64,000 nt of DNA from Fen-1362 sp049516395. GTDB taxonomy: Bacteria > Planctomycetota > Phycisphaerae > Sedimentisphaerales > Anaerobacaceae. The notes beneath the pieces were generated by a model. That model was not told the origin of the DNA and did no database searches. It was given only the letters and a program-made list of their open reading frames with translations. Position numbers and translations under genes: made by a program. Each line of letters starts with the position of its first letter. Position 1 is the stretch's first letter. The stretch covers positions 62,001 through 126,000 of the forward strand of contig JBEKTD010000002.1 of the NCBI GenBank assembly GCA_049516395.1, in the 5' to 3' direction. Positions 38,980 to 46,598 of this stretch are shown piece by piece.

Positions 38980-39462
38980 ATGCCTAGAATTTATTGTATA
39001 GACACTTCGGCTATTATCGACGCTTGGCTCGATATTTATCGGCCCTCCTCGTTTCCTTCTTTCTGGGAAAAAATAGAAGAACAAATAGAATCGGGACACT
39101 TAATATCACCTCAAGATGTTAAAGAAGAAATAAAACACCCCGAAGACCTTGTTACTTGGGCAAACAATAATGAAAATATGTTTATTGAACTTGACGCAAG
39201 ATTCCAAGCCGAGCTTAAGATTGTCCTAAGGGACCTTTCAAATATCATGAATCGCCGGAACTTGAACTTTACTGGAAAAGAGTTGAAAGGTGACCCCTTT
39301 GTTGTATCTCTTGCCAAACTCAACTCCGCAACAGTAATTACTCATGAAAAATCCCATCCAGGTGATCAGGGTAGACCTAAAATACCAGACTTGTGCAGAT
39401 TATATCAAATTCGTTGTATCCGCCTTCCAGATTTCATTACGGAACTAGGTTGGAAATTTTAA
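38980..39462 (+). CDS. DUF4411 (PIN-like) putative toxin nuclease
   Basis: 160 residues. MPRIYCIDTSAIIDAWLDIY opens with the PIN-type acidic residue D8; ISPQDVKEEIKHPEDLV has the E/D cluster expected of PIN nucleases; GDPFVVSLAKLNSATVITHE carries the next acid. In PIN toxins such acids bind Mg2+ for RNA cleavage. Its start lies 3 bases after the XRE-ImmA/IrrE gene, which would be the antitoxin or repressor. No promoter of its own is seen. The pair is a predicted toxin-antitoxin module; activity is inferred from families only. Confidence 0.82.
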   Translation: MPRIYCIDTSAIIDAWLDIYRPSSFPSFWEKIEEQIESGHLISPQDVKEEIKHPEDLVTWANNNENMFIELDARFQAELKIVLRDLSNIMNRRNLNFTGKELKGDPFVVSLAKLNSATVITHEKSHPGDQGRPKIPDLCRLYQIRCIRLPDFITELGWKF

Positions 39463-39503
39463 TTAATTTTGTCAATAAGTAATAGTGCGAGGCACACCAA
39501 TCC

Positions 39504-39518
39504 CCCTTAACTGTCAAG
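39504..39518. repeat. 15-bp direct repeat, left copy
   Basis: CCCTTAACTGTCAAG; matches CCCCTAACTGTCAAG at 41561-41575 with one base different. The two copies enclose precisely the HD/YwgA-like gene pair. Confidence 0.55.
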
Positions 39519-39627
39519 CTTCCTGTTTTAATCACACCCCGAATTGAAAAGGTTGGAAAGTAAATAGAGCCGTCCGCGAAATGATTATCACGAAAGCATT
39601 GAAATGGGATTGAAAACTGCTATCAGA

Positions 39628-40185
39628 TTAAGTCCTAACTATTGCATTTAATAGTTTTCGGGCTTCCCTTTTAATTTCTTTTTCCTTATCAATTGCCTCT
39701 AACGCTTGCTTTGTTGATATATGTGGCTTAATTTTATTAATGTAGGTAGCAATTTTTCTTTCATCATGAATATGATGTTCATGCATAATAAAGAACGCTG
39801 TAGCTAAACGTTCGAGTTCAGCCACATTACTTTTCGAAAAGTGATCTGCGATGAAACCAACTTTATCTTTATACTTTTTTAGTGTTTTTGGGAAAAGACG
39901 ACTAAGTTGTTTAGATGATGGACCAGGCACAATACTAGGACCATATGGCTGCTGAGATTTTAATTCAACCAACATATCTGCCCTCATAGCCGTAAGTTCA
40001 TCATTCAAATCAAATGAGTATGGTCCATGTTTATACAGAATAAATTCAAATCCCATAGAAACGTTAAGTAACTCTTGGAGAAAATATGTAGTTTTCTGGA
40101 TATGAGTTTCGCCACACCAACTTCCTTTCTCTCGCAAATGTTCTATTAAAGATATTACTATAGCGGATCGTTTTAACCGTTCCAT
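39628..40185 (-). CDS. YwgA/SocA(DUF4065)-like protein, partner of HD phosphohydrolase
   Basis: 185 residues. GETHIQKTTYFLQELLNVSM and FEFILYKHGPYSFDLNDELT are the Panacea/SocA (DUF4065) pattern: a helical domain with an aromatic KHGPYS turn. The rest is helical (FPKTLKKYKDKVGFIADHF, ATAFFIMHEHHIHDERKIAT). The start overlaps the HD gene stop by one base (TGATG). The pairing of a COG1078 HD hydrolase with a protein of this kind occurs in Bacillus (ywfO-ywgA, from memory). SocA/Panacea domains serve as antitoxin or adaptor modules, so this protein may restrain the HD enzyme. No direct evidence for activity. Confidence 0.72.
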   Translation of the reverse strand: MERLKRSAIVISLIEHLREKGSWCGETHIQKTTYFLQELLNVSMGFEFILYKHGPYSFDLNDELTAMRADMLVELKSQQPYGPSIVPGPSSKQLSRLFPKTLKKYKDKVGFIADHFSKSNVAELERLATAFFIMHEHHIHDERKIATYINKIKPHISTKQALEAIDKEKEIKREARKLLNAIVRT

Positions 40186-41507
40186 CAGTCAATTTTCCTT
40201 TGTGGCTTAATTATGTTGTCATGCTCTTCTTCAATCCATTTTTCGGCGTCACTCAGGATTTCACTATCTATAAATGTAAAGTCTGTTGCGACGACAGGCA
40301 TTTTAGCGATTGTATCAGATAACTTTATGGAGGGCAATATTTTTTTGTGATCTTGTACAGGGAAAGATTGGCTGCTGCCCTTTTGTATATAATAGTCACG
40401 TCTTACGGATTCTTTGCCAAATTTCTTGCAAGCAGCATCATAGACTAATTTTCCTGAATCGACTCCTGAATTGATGTTTATTTCTCGGTCTATAGGATCT
40501 AGCGCATAGAATTTCTTAAAATGATTATGTTCAATAATACGTTTGGCATGAATATGTCCGGGGTGTTTCTTGTCTAAAGCTGCTTTTCTTAGTTCGGCAA
40601 TGACTTCGCTATCGGTAATTTTTAAAATATCCTTTACCTTTGTTGAAAATTTCCCTTTTGGAAGCCAACTTTTCAGAAAGTCTTTCAAATGTATATCATA
40701 TATCCTGCGAACAGGATGAAAATAAACTTGACTATACATAAAATATCGAGCCCACAATAACGCTTCTGCTGATTGTAAACCACCAGCATTTAAACCTAAT
40801 GTGGGTTCCGTTGAACCTTTTTCTTCTTTTGGAAGGATACACAATGTATCAATAAGTCGGTAATGATCAAATTTGCCATAAACAACACCTATATGAAGCG
40901 AATCACGTAACAAATAGTCCATCCGATCAACACCAAAAGTGTCACTTACAATAATTTCCGAAAGTATGGTTTCCCAATCGTTTAGTTCCAAAGACAATCT
41001 ATTTGCCTTTTTAGATCCTAATGCGATTTTGATAATTTGATCTGTTTTTAGAGGTATTGTAGATTCCTTTTCCCAAATTCTTCTCATCTCATCGCTTCTA
41101 ATAATCTCTGCGGTTATCCGCTCATGGTCCCATCCTTTTGGTAATAATTCATCTTCCGCCGCATGAGAAAAGGGTAAATGTCCAAGGTCATGACATAGAG
41201 CAGCCATCCGAAGGACTCTACGCCAATATGCTATCTCATCGTCTTTTTGCGGTATTATAGATCTAACTTTATTATGTATGGGTTCTTTGGTTATGACATC
41301 AAAAACTCTACTTGCAAGTTCCATAACACCAAGTGAATGCTCAAATCGACGATGTGTTGCACCGGGATAAACCAAATATGTCATAGCAAGTTGATGAATT
41401 TGTCTGAGACGTTGAAAAGGACGAGAATCCAATACTTTGCGCTCGTCAGTATCCAGGCGTACAAAGACATGAACAGGATCCCTAATTTCATGTATGTGTT
41501 TTGCCAT
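40185..41507 (-). CDS. HD-domain phosphohydrolase (COG1078, YwfO-like)
   Basis: 440 residues. HD motif: HRRFEHSLGVMELASRVFD (H57), MAALCHDLGHLPFSHAAED (H106-D107), and DTFGVDRMDYLLRDSLHIG with the last metal-binding Asp. The architecture is that of dNTP triphosphohydrolases or related HD enzymes of about 430 residues (SAMHD1/YwfO). The C-terminal 160 residues are all-helical. The start has GGGAG seven bases before. A TTGACA at 41574-41569 (minus strand, inside the 15-bp repeat) with GAGAAT 17 bases on is a possible promoter. AT-rich, unlike neighbours. The partner gene overlaps at the 3' end. Confidence 0.85.
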   Translation of the reverse strand: MAKHIHEIRDPVHVFVRLDTDERKVLDSRPFQRLRQIHQLAMTYLVYPGATHRRFEHSLGVMELASRVFDVITKEPIHNKVRSIIPQKDDEIAYWRRVLRMAALCHDLGHLPFSHAAEDELLPKGWDHERITAEIIRSDEMRRIWEKESTIPLKTDQIIKIALGSKKANRLSLELNDWETILSEIIVSDTFGVDRMDYLLRDSLHIGVVYGKFDHYRLIDTLCILPKEEKGSTEPTLGLNAGGLQSAEALLWARYFMYSQVYFHPVRRIYDIHLKDFLKSWLPKGKFSTKVKDILKITDSEVIAELRKAALDKKHPGHIHAKRIIEHNHFKKFYALDPIDREININSGVDSGKLVYDAACKKFGKESVRRDYYIQKGSSQSFPVQDHKKILPSIKLSDTIAKMPVVATDFTFIDSEILSDAEKWIEEEHDNIIKPQRKID

Positions 41508-41560
41508 TGACCACTCCCGTCAAAGAATCCAAGGTTTATCCCTACATTCTCCCCCAAACA

Positions 41561-41575
41561 CCCCTAACTGTCAAG
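41561..41575. repeat. 15-bp direct repeat, right copy
   Basis: CCCCTAACTGTCAAG; see 39504-39518. On the minus strand it contains TTGACA, so part of the similarity might be due to a promoter element. Confidence 0.55.
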
Positions 41576-42109
41576 GCCGCGTGTTCTGGCTATGCATGTT
41601 GATGGTCAAAGGTGTGTTTCTCTTCCGGCCTTAAAAAACTGTTTCCAACAAACCCACTATAGATTTTCACAAACGACGTGTCAATAAAGAATCAGCGTTC
41701 AGCGTGGAGCGTATAGCGTGCAGAAAATAAAAAGGGAATGTCCAATAACCAATTTCCAATGTTCAATTCACCTGCGGCGGGCAGAAGGCGGAAGATTAAA
41801 TAAAAAGGAGACGCCGGAACTAACCCCACACCCTAAAGTCAGCCCGACGCCTCCCAAAAAAGCTTCACGTAGCAGAGCCGATTCTATTAACTTGAGTTTA
41901 ACTTATCTTTCCCAGTTTAACAAGAAGTGACAGATTCTGACACTTTTATTTTTTGCCCAGATTAACATTTCTCGTAGCAAACGTCCTGTGGACAGATAAG
42001 ACCAAAGACGGAAGACCGTATTTAGTTTTGAGTGTTTAGTTTTTAGCTGAAGGATTCGACCAGAAGACGGATGACTGAAGACGGACGACAGACGATATGC
42101 GAACGACAA

Positions 42110-42139
42110 CACGTAGCGGAGCGCAGGGCCCGTTTCGGA
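42110..42139 (+). repeat. 30-bp palindromic element, copy A6
   Basis: Begins CACGTAGCGG, ends CGTTTCGGA, next to heptamers ACGACAA (left) and AATACAA (right), five of seven bases the same. It follows six GACG-type heptamers. Confidence 0.75.
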
Positions 42140-42161
42140 AATACAAACTAAACGCTGTCCG

Positions 42162-42587
42162 CTACACACTGAATGCTGCTTTGGCGGGTATTTTTGCCTT
42201 GAAAAATTCCTTGTATTTCATATCACATTTGAGAATGTGAAGTGTCAACCATAGTTTAAGGAATTCTACAATCTCACTGGAGACCATTGATTGCTTATTC
42301 AGGGCGTTTATGGATAGTTCGGCCGTTGTCTTGAAAAAGTAGATGTGCTGCTCTTTATGCGACTCAATCTCCGGATAGCCGTATTCCTGCATAAGCTCTT
42401 CTTCAGTCGTGAAATGCTCTTTCGCGTAGTTAAGCATTTCCGTCAACGTCTCCGAGACTGGCCCTGAATCCACGGATGAGCCGGACCGGTCGATGAGCTT
42501 ATTGATGATTTCAAATAGATGCCGATGTTGGCGGTCAATCTTCTCAATTCCCACGCTGTATTCATCTTTCCAGCTAACCTTTTCCAT
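42162..42587 (-). CDS. Bacteriohemerythrin
   Basis: 141 residues from ATG 42587, which follows GGGAG; an ATG four codons earlier lacks a ribosome binding site. Binds O2 at a di-iron centre. Predicted ligands: H21 in QHRHLF, H58 and E62 in HFTTEEEL, H77 and H81 in SHKEQHIYF, H117 and D122 in LHILKCDMKY. All seven positions fit the family. Single-domain members act in O2 sensing, delivery or scavenging, useful in a microaerobic or anaerobic cell. The terminal residues (AKAAFSV) are encoded at the edge of a repeat tract. Confidence 0.9.
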   Translation of the reverse strand: MEKVSWKDEYSVGIEKIDRQHRHLFEIINKLIDRSGSSVDSGPVSETLTEMLNYAKEHFTTEEELMQEYGYPEIESHKEQHIYFFKTTAELSINALNKQSMVSSEIVEFLKLWLTLHILKCDMKYKEFFKAKIPAKAAFSV

Positions 42588-42705
42588 TTTAACTCCCATA
42601 TTCAGCTATTGTTAAGGTCAGGGCCTTTTGGAAACGCTTCCCCTATATATTTATCGGCGTTTAAATTCCCGGATGTTATTACTTTTTTGGCAAAAAACAG
42701 CGTAA

Positions 42706-42762
42706 ATCTGTCCGCCTCGCTAAAAGCGGGCGAGACCTCGCCAAATGGCGGGCGCAATCTGC
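42706..42762. repeat. 45-bp insertion flanked by AATCTG direct repeats
   Basis: AATCTG (42706-42711), then 45 bases with arms CTCGC..GCGGG and CGCC-AAAT-GGCG, then AATCTG (42757-42762). Without the insert the flanks join to AAATCTGCGTCTAAACC, a word seen elsewhere in such tracts. It looks like insertion with a 6-bp target duplication. The insert differs from the 30-bp element. Confidence 0.6.
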
Positions 42763-42837
42763 GTCTAAACCATTTTGTGCCTTTTTGTGGCTAATTAAAT
42801 CCGTGGAAATCCGTGTAATCCGTGGTTACGAATTGGT

Positions 42838-42866
42838 TTGAATTTCGCATAAGAGGGCGTTATACT
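42838..42866 (+). promoter_or_regulatory. Sigma-70-like promoter for fba
   Basis: TTGAAT (42838-42843), 17-base spacer, TATACT (42861-42866). The transcript would begin about 42873 and carry the heptamer tract as its 5' untranslated region, running into AAGGAG and the ATG at 42908. Confidence 0.5.
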
Positions 42867-42870
42867 ACCA

Positions 42871-42898
42871 AACTCAAAACTAAAAACTTAAAACTAAG
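42871..42898. repeat. Heptamer tract (4 units) in the fba leader
   Basis: AACTCAA, AACTAAA, AACTTAA, AACTAAG; the last unit overlaps the Shine-Dalgarno AAGGAG. Confidence 0.75.
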
Positions 42899-42907
42899 GA
42901 GATTCGT

Positions 42908-43852
42908 ATGCCATTGGTAACAACGAAGAAGATGTTTGAGATGGCCTATAAGCACGGCTACGCCATTGGGGCGTTCAACGTCAACAACATGGAAATCACG
43001 CAGGGTATCGTCGAGGCGGCAGCCGAAGAGAAGGCGCCGCTGATTCTACAGGTGTCGAAGGGCGCCCGCGAATACGCCAGCAACAGCTATCTTACCGCGA
43101 TAATGAATGTGGCGGTGAAGGAAAACCCGGATATACCAATCGCGACGCACCTTGACCACGGCGACAACTTCGAGACGTGCAAGCAGTTCGTCGATGACGG
43201 GTTTACGTCGGTGATGATAGACGCCTCGAAGTTTCCCTTTGAAGAGAACATCAGGATGACAAAGGAAGTAGTTGTTTACGCACACAAACACGGGGTAGTG
43301 GTTGAGGCGGAACTTGGGCAGCTTGGCGGTATCGAAGAGCACGTCGTCGGCGTGGATGATGTCGAAAAGCACCTGACAGACCCCAAGCAGGTGGTCGAAT
43401 TCGTCGGAAAGACCGGCGTCGATTCATTAGCCGTCGCTGTTGGAACCAGCCATGGGGCATACAAATTTAAAAGCGTGCCGAAGCTGGCGATTGACCGTAT
43501 AAAAGAGATTCAGAAGCTGCTGCCCGGTTTCCCGCTGGTGATGCACGGGTCGAGCACGGTTTTGAAGGAATTCGTTGACCTGATTAACAAATACGGCGGC
43601 AAGATGCCAAACGCTATGGGCGTGCCCGAAGCAGCGATTACCGAGGCCTCCAAACTCGCTGTCTGTAAAGTGAATATTGATACGGATTTAAGAATGGCGA
43701 TGACGGCGAAGATACGTCAGGTGTTCGCGGAGAAGCCGAGCGAGTTTGACCCGCGGAAGTATCTGGGGCCGGCCAGGGACGCGATAAAGGCGATGGTCAA
43801 GCACAAACTGCACGTTCTGGGCTGCGCGGGCAAGGCGGCAGAGTGCCTGTAA
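42908..43852 (+). CDS. fba: Class II fructose-bisphosphate aldolase
   Basis: 314 residues. Cleaves fructose-1,6-bisphosphate with Zn2+ in glycolysis. YAIGAFNVNNMEITQGIVEA opens the barrel; zinc ligands are in THLDHGDNFE (the HLDHG pair), VEAELGQLGGIEEH, the AVAVGTSHGAYKF loop and VMHGSSTV. Phosphate binding involves the VNIDTDLRMA segment. The fit to family length is good. A strong Shine-Dalgarno (AAGGAG) sets the start. It stands alone; the leader holds a heptamer tract and a good promoter lies at 42838-42866. Confidence 0.93.
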   Translation: MPLVTTKKMFEMAYKHGYAIGAFNVNNMEITQGIVEAAAEEKAPLILQVSKGAREYASNSYLTAIMNVAVKENPDIPIATHLDHGDNFETCKQFVDDGFTSVMIDASKFPFEENIRMTKEVVVYAHKHGVVVEAELGQLGGIEEHVVGVDDVEKHLTDPKQVVEFVGKTGVDSLAVAVGTSHGAYKFKSVPKLAIDRIKEIQKLLPGFPLVMHGSSTVLKEFVDLINKYGGKMPNAMGVPEAAITEASKLAVCKVNIDTDLRMAMTAKIRQVFAEKPSEFDPRKYLGPARDAIKAMVKHKLHVLGCAGKAAECL

Positions 43853-43918
43853 AACATTTTCGATTTATGCCCGCTCTTGGTGAGGTTTCACTGAAGGCGG
43901 AATTGATGATTTATGATT

Positions 43919-43981
43919 TCCGAAGCGAGCCCTGGGCTACCCCCCTTCGCCAAGGGCTAAGGCGGGACAGGTCGCTACGTG
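43919..43981 (-). repeat. 30-bp element, reverse copy A7, with nested insertion
   Basis: Read on the minus strand, the element begins CACGTAGCG and ends CTTCGGA, but its middle holds 33 extra bases with GCCCTTGGCGAAGG, a copy of the CCTTCGCCAAGGGCTA repeat also found at 46528-46588. Heptamer-type words (TATGATT left; TGCGATT, GATGATT right) flank it. The 30-bp element was therefore present first. Confidence 0.65.
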
Positions 43982-44069
43982 TGCGATTGATGATTGATTA
44001 TTAAAATGGGTGTCTGTTGATTTTAAGGCAGAAGTCAGGACGCCCATTTAGCTATTGAAAGAATAAATA

Positions 44070-46505
44070 ATGCGGATAAATCGCGGGTTTTGGATAAGGT
44101 CGCGGGTTTTATGGCCCGTGATGATGATTGGGTTTTGCACGGCGGCGATATGTCTGTGGGCTGCGCCGCACGGAATCGAGATAAACCGTCCGGCGGAAGC
44201 TGGTGACCCGTGCGTAATTGCATCTCCGGCGGCTGATTTCAACAGCGAGCGAGGGGTTGTCGATGCGGCCTGCGGGCTGATTGACGAGGGCAAGTTCGAC
44301 GAGGCGGGCAAGTGCATAGATGAATCCGGCTGGTTAAAAAAGGGTTCGGAACAGGTCTCTGAGCTGAATGATATAGTGGCACAGTGGCAGCAGATGCAAA
44401 AGGACAGGCAGACGCAGAAGGAGGCGGCGTACAAGAAGCAGCTGGCTGAGTTAGAGCGGATTAAGACGAGAATGACCCCCGTGCCGATGCGGTGGGATGT
44501 TTTGGAAGATATGGAGGTTTTTGTCCAGAGATGGCTGGAGGACGTCGGTTCGAGGGCAGGTAATGACGCGAATGAGCAGGAAGAGCCGAGCGGCGGCCCT
44601 GTGGCTATACTGGCGGCAGTGACACGGACAATTGAGTTTGCTGACGAGGAGCAGAAGAAGGAACTGTTGTCGGACCCGTGTTGGCTGGACGCGATTGTAA
44701 AGGCCAAAGCGGATGCGGCAGGATATGAACGGAGGGGCAAGTGGCTTGACGCGTATTTGGCGTGTTACAGCTGGCTTACATCGCTGGAACCAAACAACAA
44801 GACATATAAGGATAAGAGCGACGACCTTATTGAACGGGCGGAGATAGCCGGTTCGTTTCAGGATAGTCCCTGCGAGACGGGCAAGCAACGGCTAGAGGGC
44901 GTAAAGAGGCGGATATTTGTGCGTGCGGTTGACGAACTGAGTTTCCGTTACATAAGCAAGATTGACTACCGTGAAATGGCGTCGAAAGGGGTTCGGCGAT
45001 GCAAATTGCTTGCGGATGTGGTAGGGACGCTAACGTCGTTGCGGGACACGAATACTGCCGGGACGCTAATCCCCGACACGGAAGACGACAGTGATATTAT
45101 TGAAGAGCGCAAAACCGAGCCGAATAACCGGGTGGCGGCGCTGGGAGAGAGTTTCAAGGATTTCAAGCCCGATACCAACGCGATAGCGGCGTTTGGTCTG
45201 GCGATGGTTTCGCTGGAAAATGAAATAAACAGCTGGCCCGAGAATGGGAGCAAAGACAGCTTTATATCGGCATTCGAGAAGGTTTTGGAGCTGAACCTGA
45301 CGACCGCCAGGATGCCTGAGGGGGTTGTAATCGCCCAGTTCTCAGAGGCATCATTTTTGACGCTTGACCCTTATACGGTTCTGGTCTGGCCGAGAGATGT
45401 TTCGGAATTTGAACAGCAGATGACGAATGAATTTCCCGGGATAGGCGTAGAAATATCGAGGCAAAACGGACAGCTTACGATTGGGAGCTTGCTGCCTGAT
45501 ACCCCCGCTTACAACTCGGGGCTTGACGCTGGAGACGTGATAGAAAAGGTTGACGGGATGCCTACGAAGGATGTGCCGCTTTCGTGCGTGGTCAGTCGTA
45601 TAAAAGGGCCGGCGGGGACTAAGGTAACGCTGACGATTCGCCGCAACGGCAAGGGCCAGACGCGTGATATAACGCTGACTCGCGCCAAGATTGTGGTCCC
45701 TACACTTAGGGGGCTGCAGAGGACCGGCGAAGGCAAATGGCTGCGGATGGTTGACGAGCAGGACAAGATAGGATACGTTCGGCTGACGAGTTTTGCGGAG
45801 ACGACGGCCAGCGATACTGAAGCGGCGTTGAAATCGCTGGAGGATGCGGGGATGCGGGGATTGATACTGGATTTGCGGTTCAATCCGGGCGGATATTTCG
45901 ACAGCGCCGTCGCGGTGGCGGATGAATTTCTGGATGACGGCCTGATAGTGATAACGCGGTCGCGGTTCGGGACGCCGGAGTACAAGACGGCTCGCAGCAG
46001 GGGGACGCATCCGAATTACCCGATGGTAGTACTGATAAACTCCGGCTCGGCGAGCGCATCGGAGATAGTCGCTGGCGCTCTTGCGGACCCGTCGCACAAG
46101 CGGGCGACACTGGTCGGGGAACGGACGCACGGCAAAGGTGTTGTGCAGGGGATATCGACATATCCGGGCGAGGGCTCGCAGTTGAAATACACGATGGCAA
46201 ACTGGTATCTGCCTTCGGGTCAAAAGATAAAGAGCCAAGAAGAGGCGAAGAAAGAAAATAAAAACGACTGGGGCGTTGGGCCGGATGTCGCAGTGCCGTC
46301 GCTGCGAAGTGATGAGTTTCGCAAGATGTTCGAGTTGCAGCGAGACAACGACGTTCTTGTGAACGCGGGGCACGACGACGCCAATTCACCTTTGAAGAAA
46401 CACACTATTGCCCAGACCATCGAGGTTGACCCGCAGTTAACAACGGCGATACTGGTGGTCAAGAGCAAGCTGATAAGAGAACAGGAAGATACAGGTAAAA
46501 AGTAA
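44070..46505 (+). CDS. S41 C-terminal processing peptidase (CtpA/Tsp-like) with PDZ domain
   Basis: 811 residues. An N-terminal signal anchor (LWPVMMIGFCTAAICLWAAP) is followed by a long helical region (50-440) with Q-rich coiled segments. PDZ domain about 456-545: GIGVEISRQNGQLTIGSLLP and AGDVIEKVDGMPTKDV. Peptidase domain about 560-760: RGLILDLRFNPGGYFDSAV, the serine motif INSGSASASEIVAGAL and the Lys of GERTHGKGVVQG, forming the Ser-Lys dyad. Ends with the family-typical region PSLRSDEFRKMFELQRDNDV. The protein acts in the periplasm, trimming C-termini. N-terminal part longer than in the usual 400-550-residue CtpA. An upstream heptamer/repeat tract lies near 43900. Confidence 0.86.
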   Translation: MRINRGFWIRSRVLWPVMMIGFCTAAICLWAAPHGIEINRPAEAGDPCVIASPAADFNSERGVVDAACGLIDEGKFDEAGKCIDESGWLKKGSEQVSELNDIVAQWQQMQKDRQTQKEAAYKKQLAELERIKTRMTPVPMRWDVLEDMEVFVQRWLEDVGSRAGNDANEQEEPSGGPVAILAAVTRTIEFADEEQKKELLSDPCWLDAIVKAKADAAGYERRGKWLDAYLACYSWLTSLEPNNKTYKDKSDDLIERAEIAGSFQDSPCETGKQRLEGVKRRIFVRAVDELSFRYISKIDYREMASKGVRRCKLLADVVGTLTSLRDTNTAGTLIPDTEDDSDIIEERKTEPNNRVAALGESFKDFKPDTNAIAAFGLAMVSLENEINSWPENGSKDSFISAFEKVLELNLTTARMPEGVVIAQFSEASFLTLDPYTVLVWPRDVSEFEQQMTNEFPGIGVEISRQNGQLTIGSLLPDTPAYNSGLDAGDVIEKVDGMPTKDVPLSCVVSRIKGPAGTKVTLTIRRNGKGQTRDITLTRAKIVVPTLRGLQRTGEGKWLRMVDEQDKIGYVRLTSFAETTASDTEAALKSLEDAGMRGLILDLRFNPGGYFDSAVAVADEFLDDGLIVITRSRFGTPEYKTARSRGTHPNYPMVVLINSGSASASEIVAGALADPSHKRATLVGERTHGKGVVQGISTYPGEGSQLKYTMANWYLPSGQKIKSQEEAKKENKNDWGVGPDVAVPSLRSDEFRKMFELQRDNDVLVNAGHDDANSPLKKHTIAQTIEVDPQLTTAILVVKSKLIREQEDTGKK

Positions 46506-46527
46506 GAAGTAAAAAACAAATGGCAGA

Positions 46528-46588
46528 AGACCCTCCTTCGCCAAGGGCTACTCCCTTAAGGGACGCCTAACGGCGGGAGGGCAGGCGA
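46528..46588. repeat. Dispersed repeat, CCTTCGCCAAGGGCTA...GGCGGGAGGGCAGGCG type
   Basis: Lies just before lysS. Shared with the insertion in A7 (43935-43970) and with the in-frame insert of lolE (50262-50310). The outer parts CCCTCC and GGGAGGG can pair. Confidence 0.6.
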
Positions 46589-46598
46589 AAGACGGAAT

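Larger units (their letters stand above)
41508..42161. other. Repeat-rich region, right border of the accessory island
   Basis: 650 bases without a supported gene: the right 15-bp direct repeat (41561-41575), heptamers AGCGTTC, AGCGTGG, AGCGTAT, AGCGTGC (41694-41721), an imperfect hairpin with arms GGAGACGCCGG and CCGACGCCTCC (41810-41856), the altered 1095 palindrome (41927-41945), six GACG-type heptamers (42063-42104) and element A6. Confidence 0.65.

Noticed and set aside
42110..42146. Exact target duplication at element A6
   Set aside because: Flanking 7-mers match at only five of seven positions, so duplication cannot be claimed for this copy.
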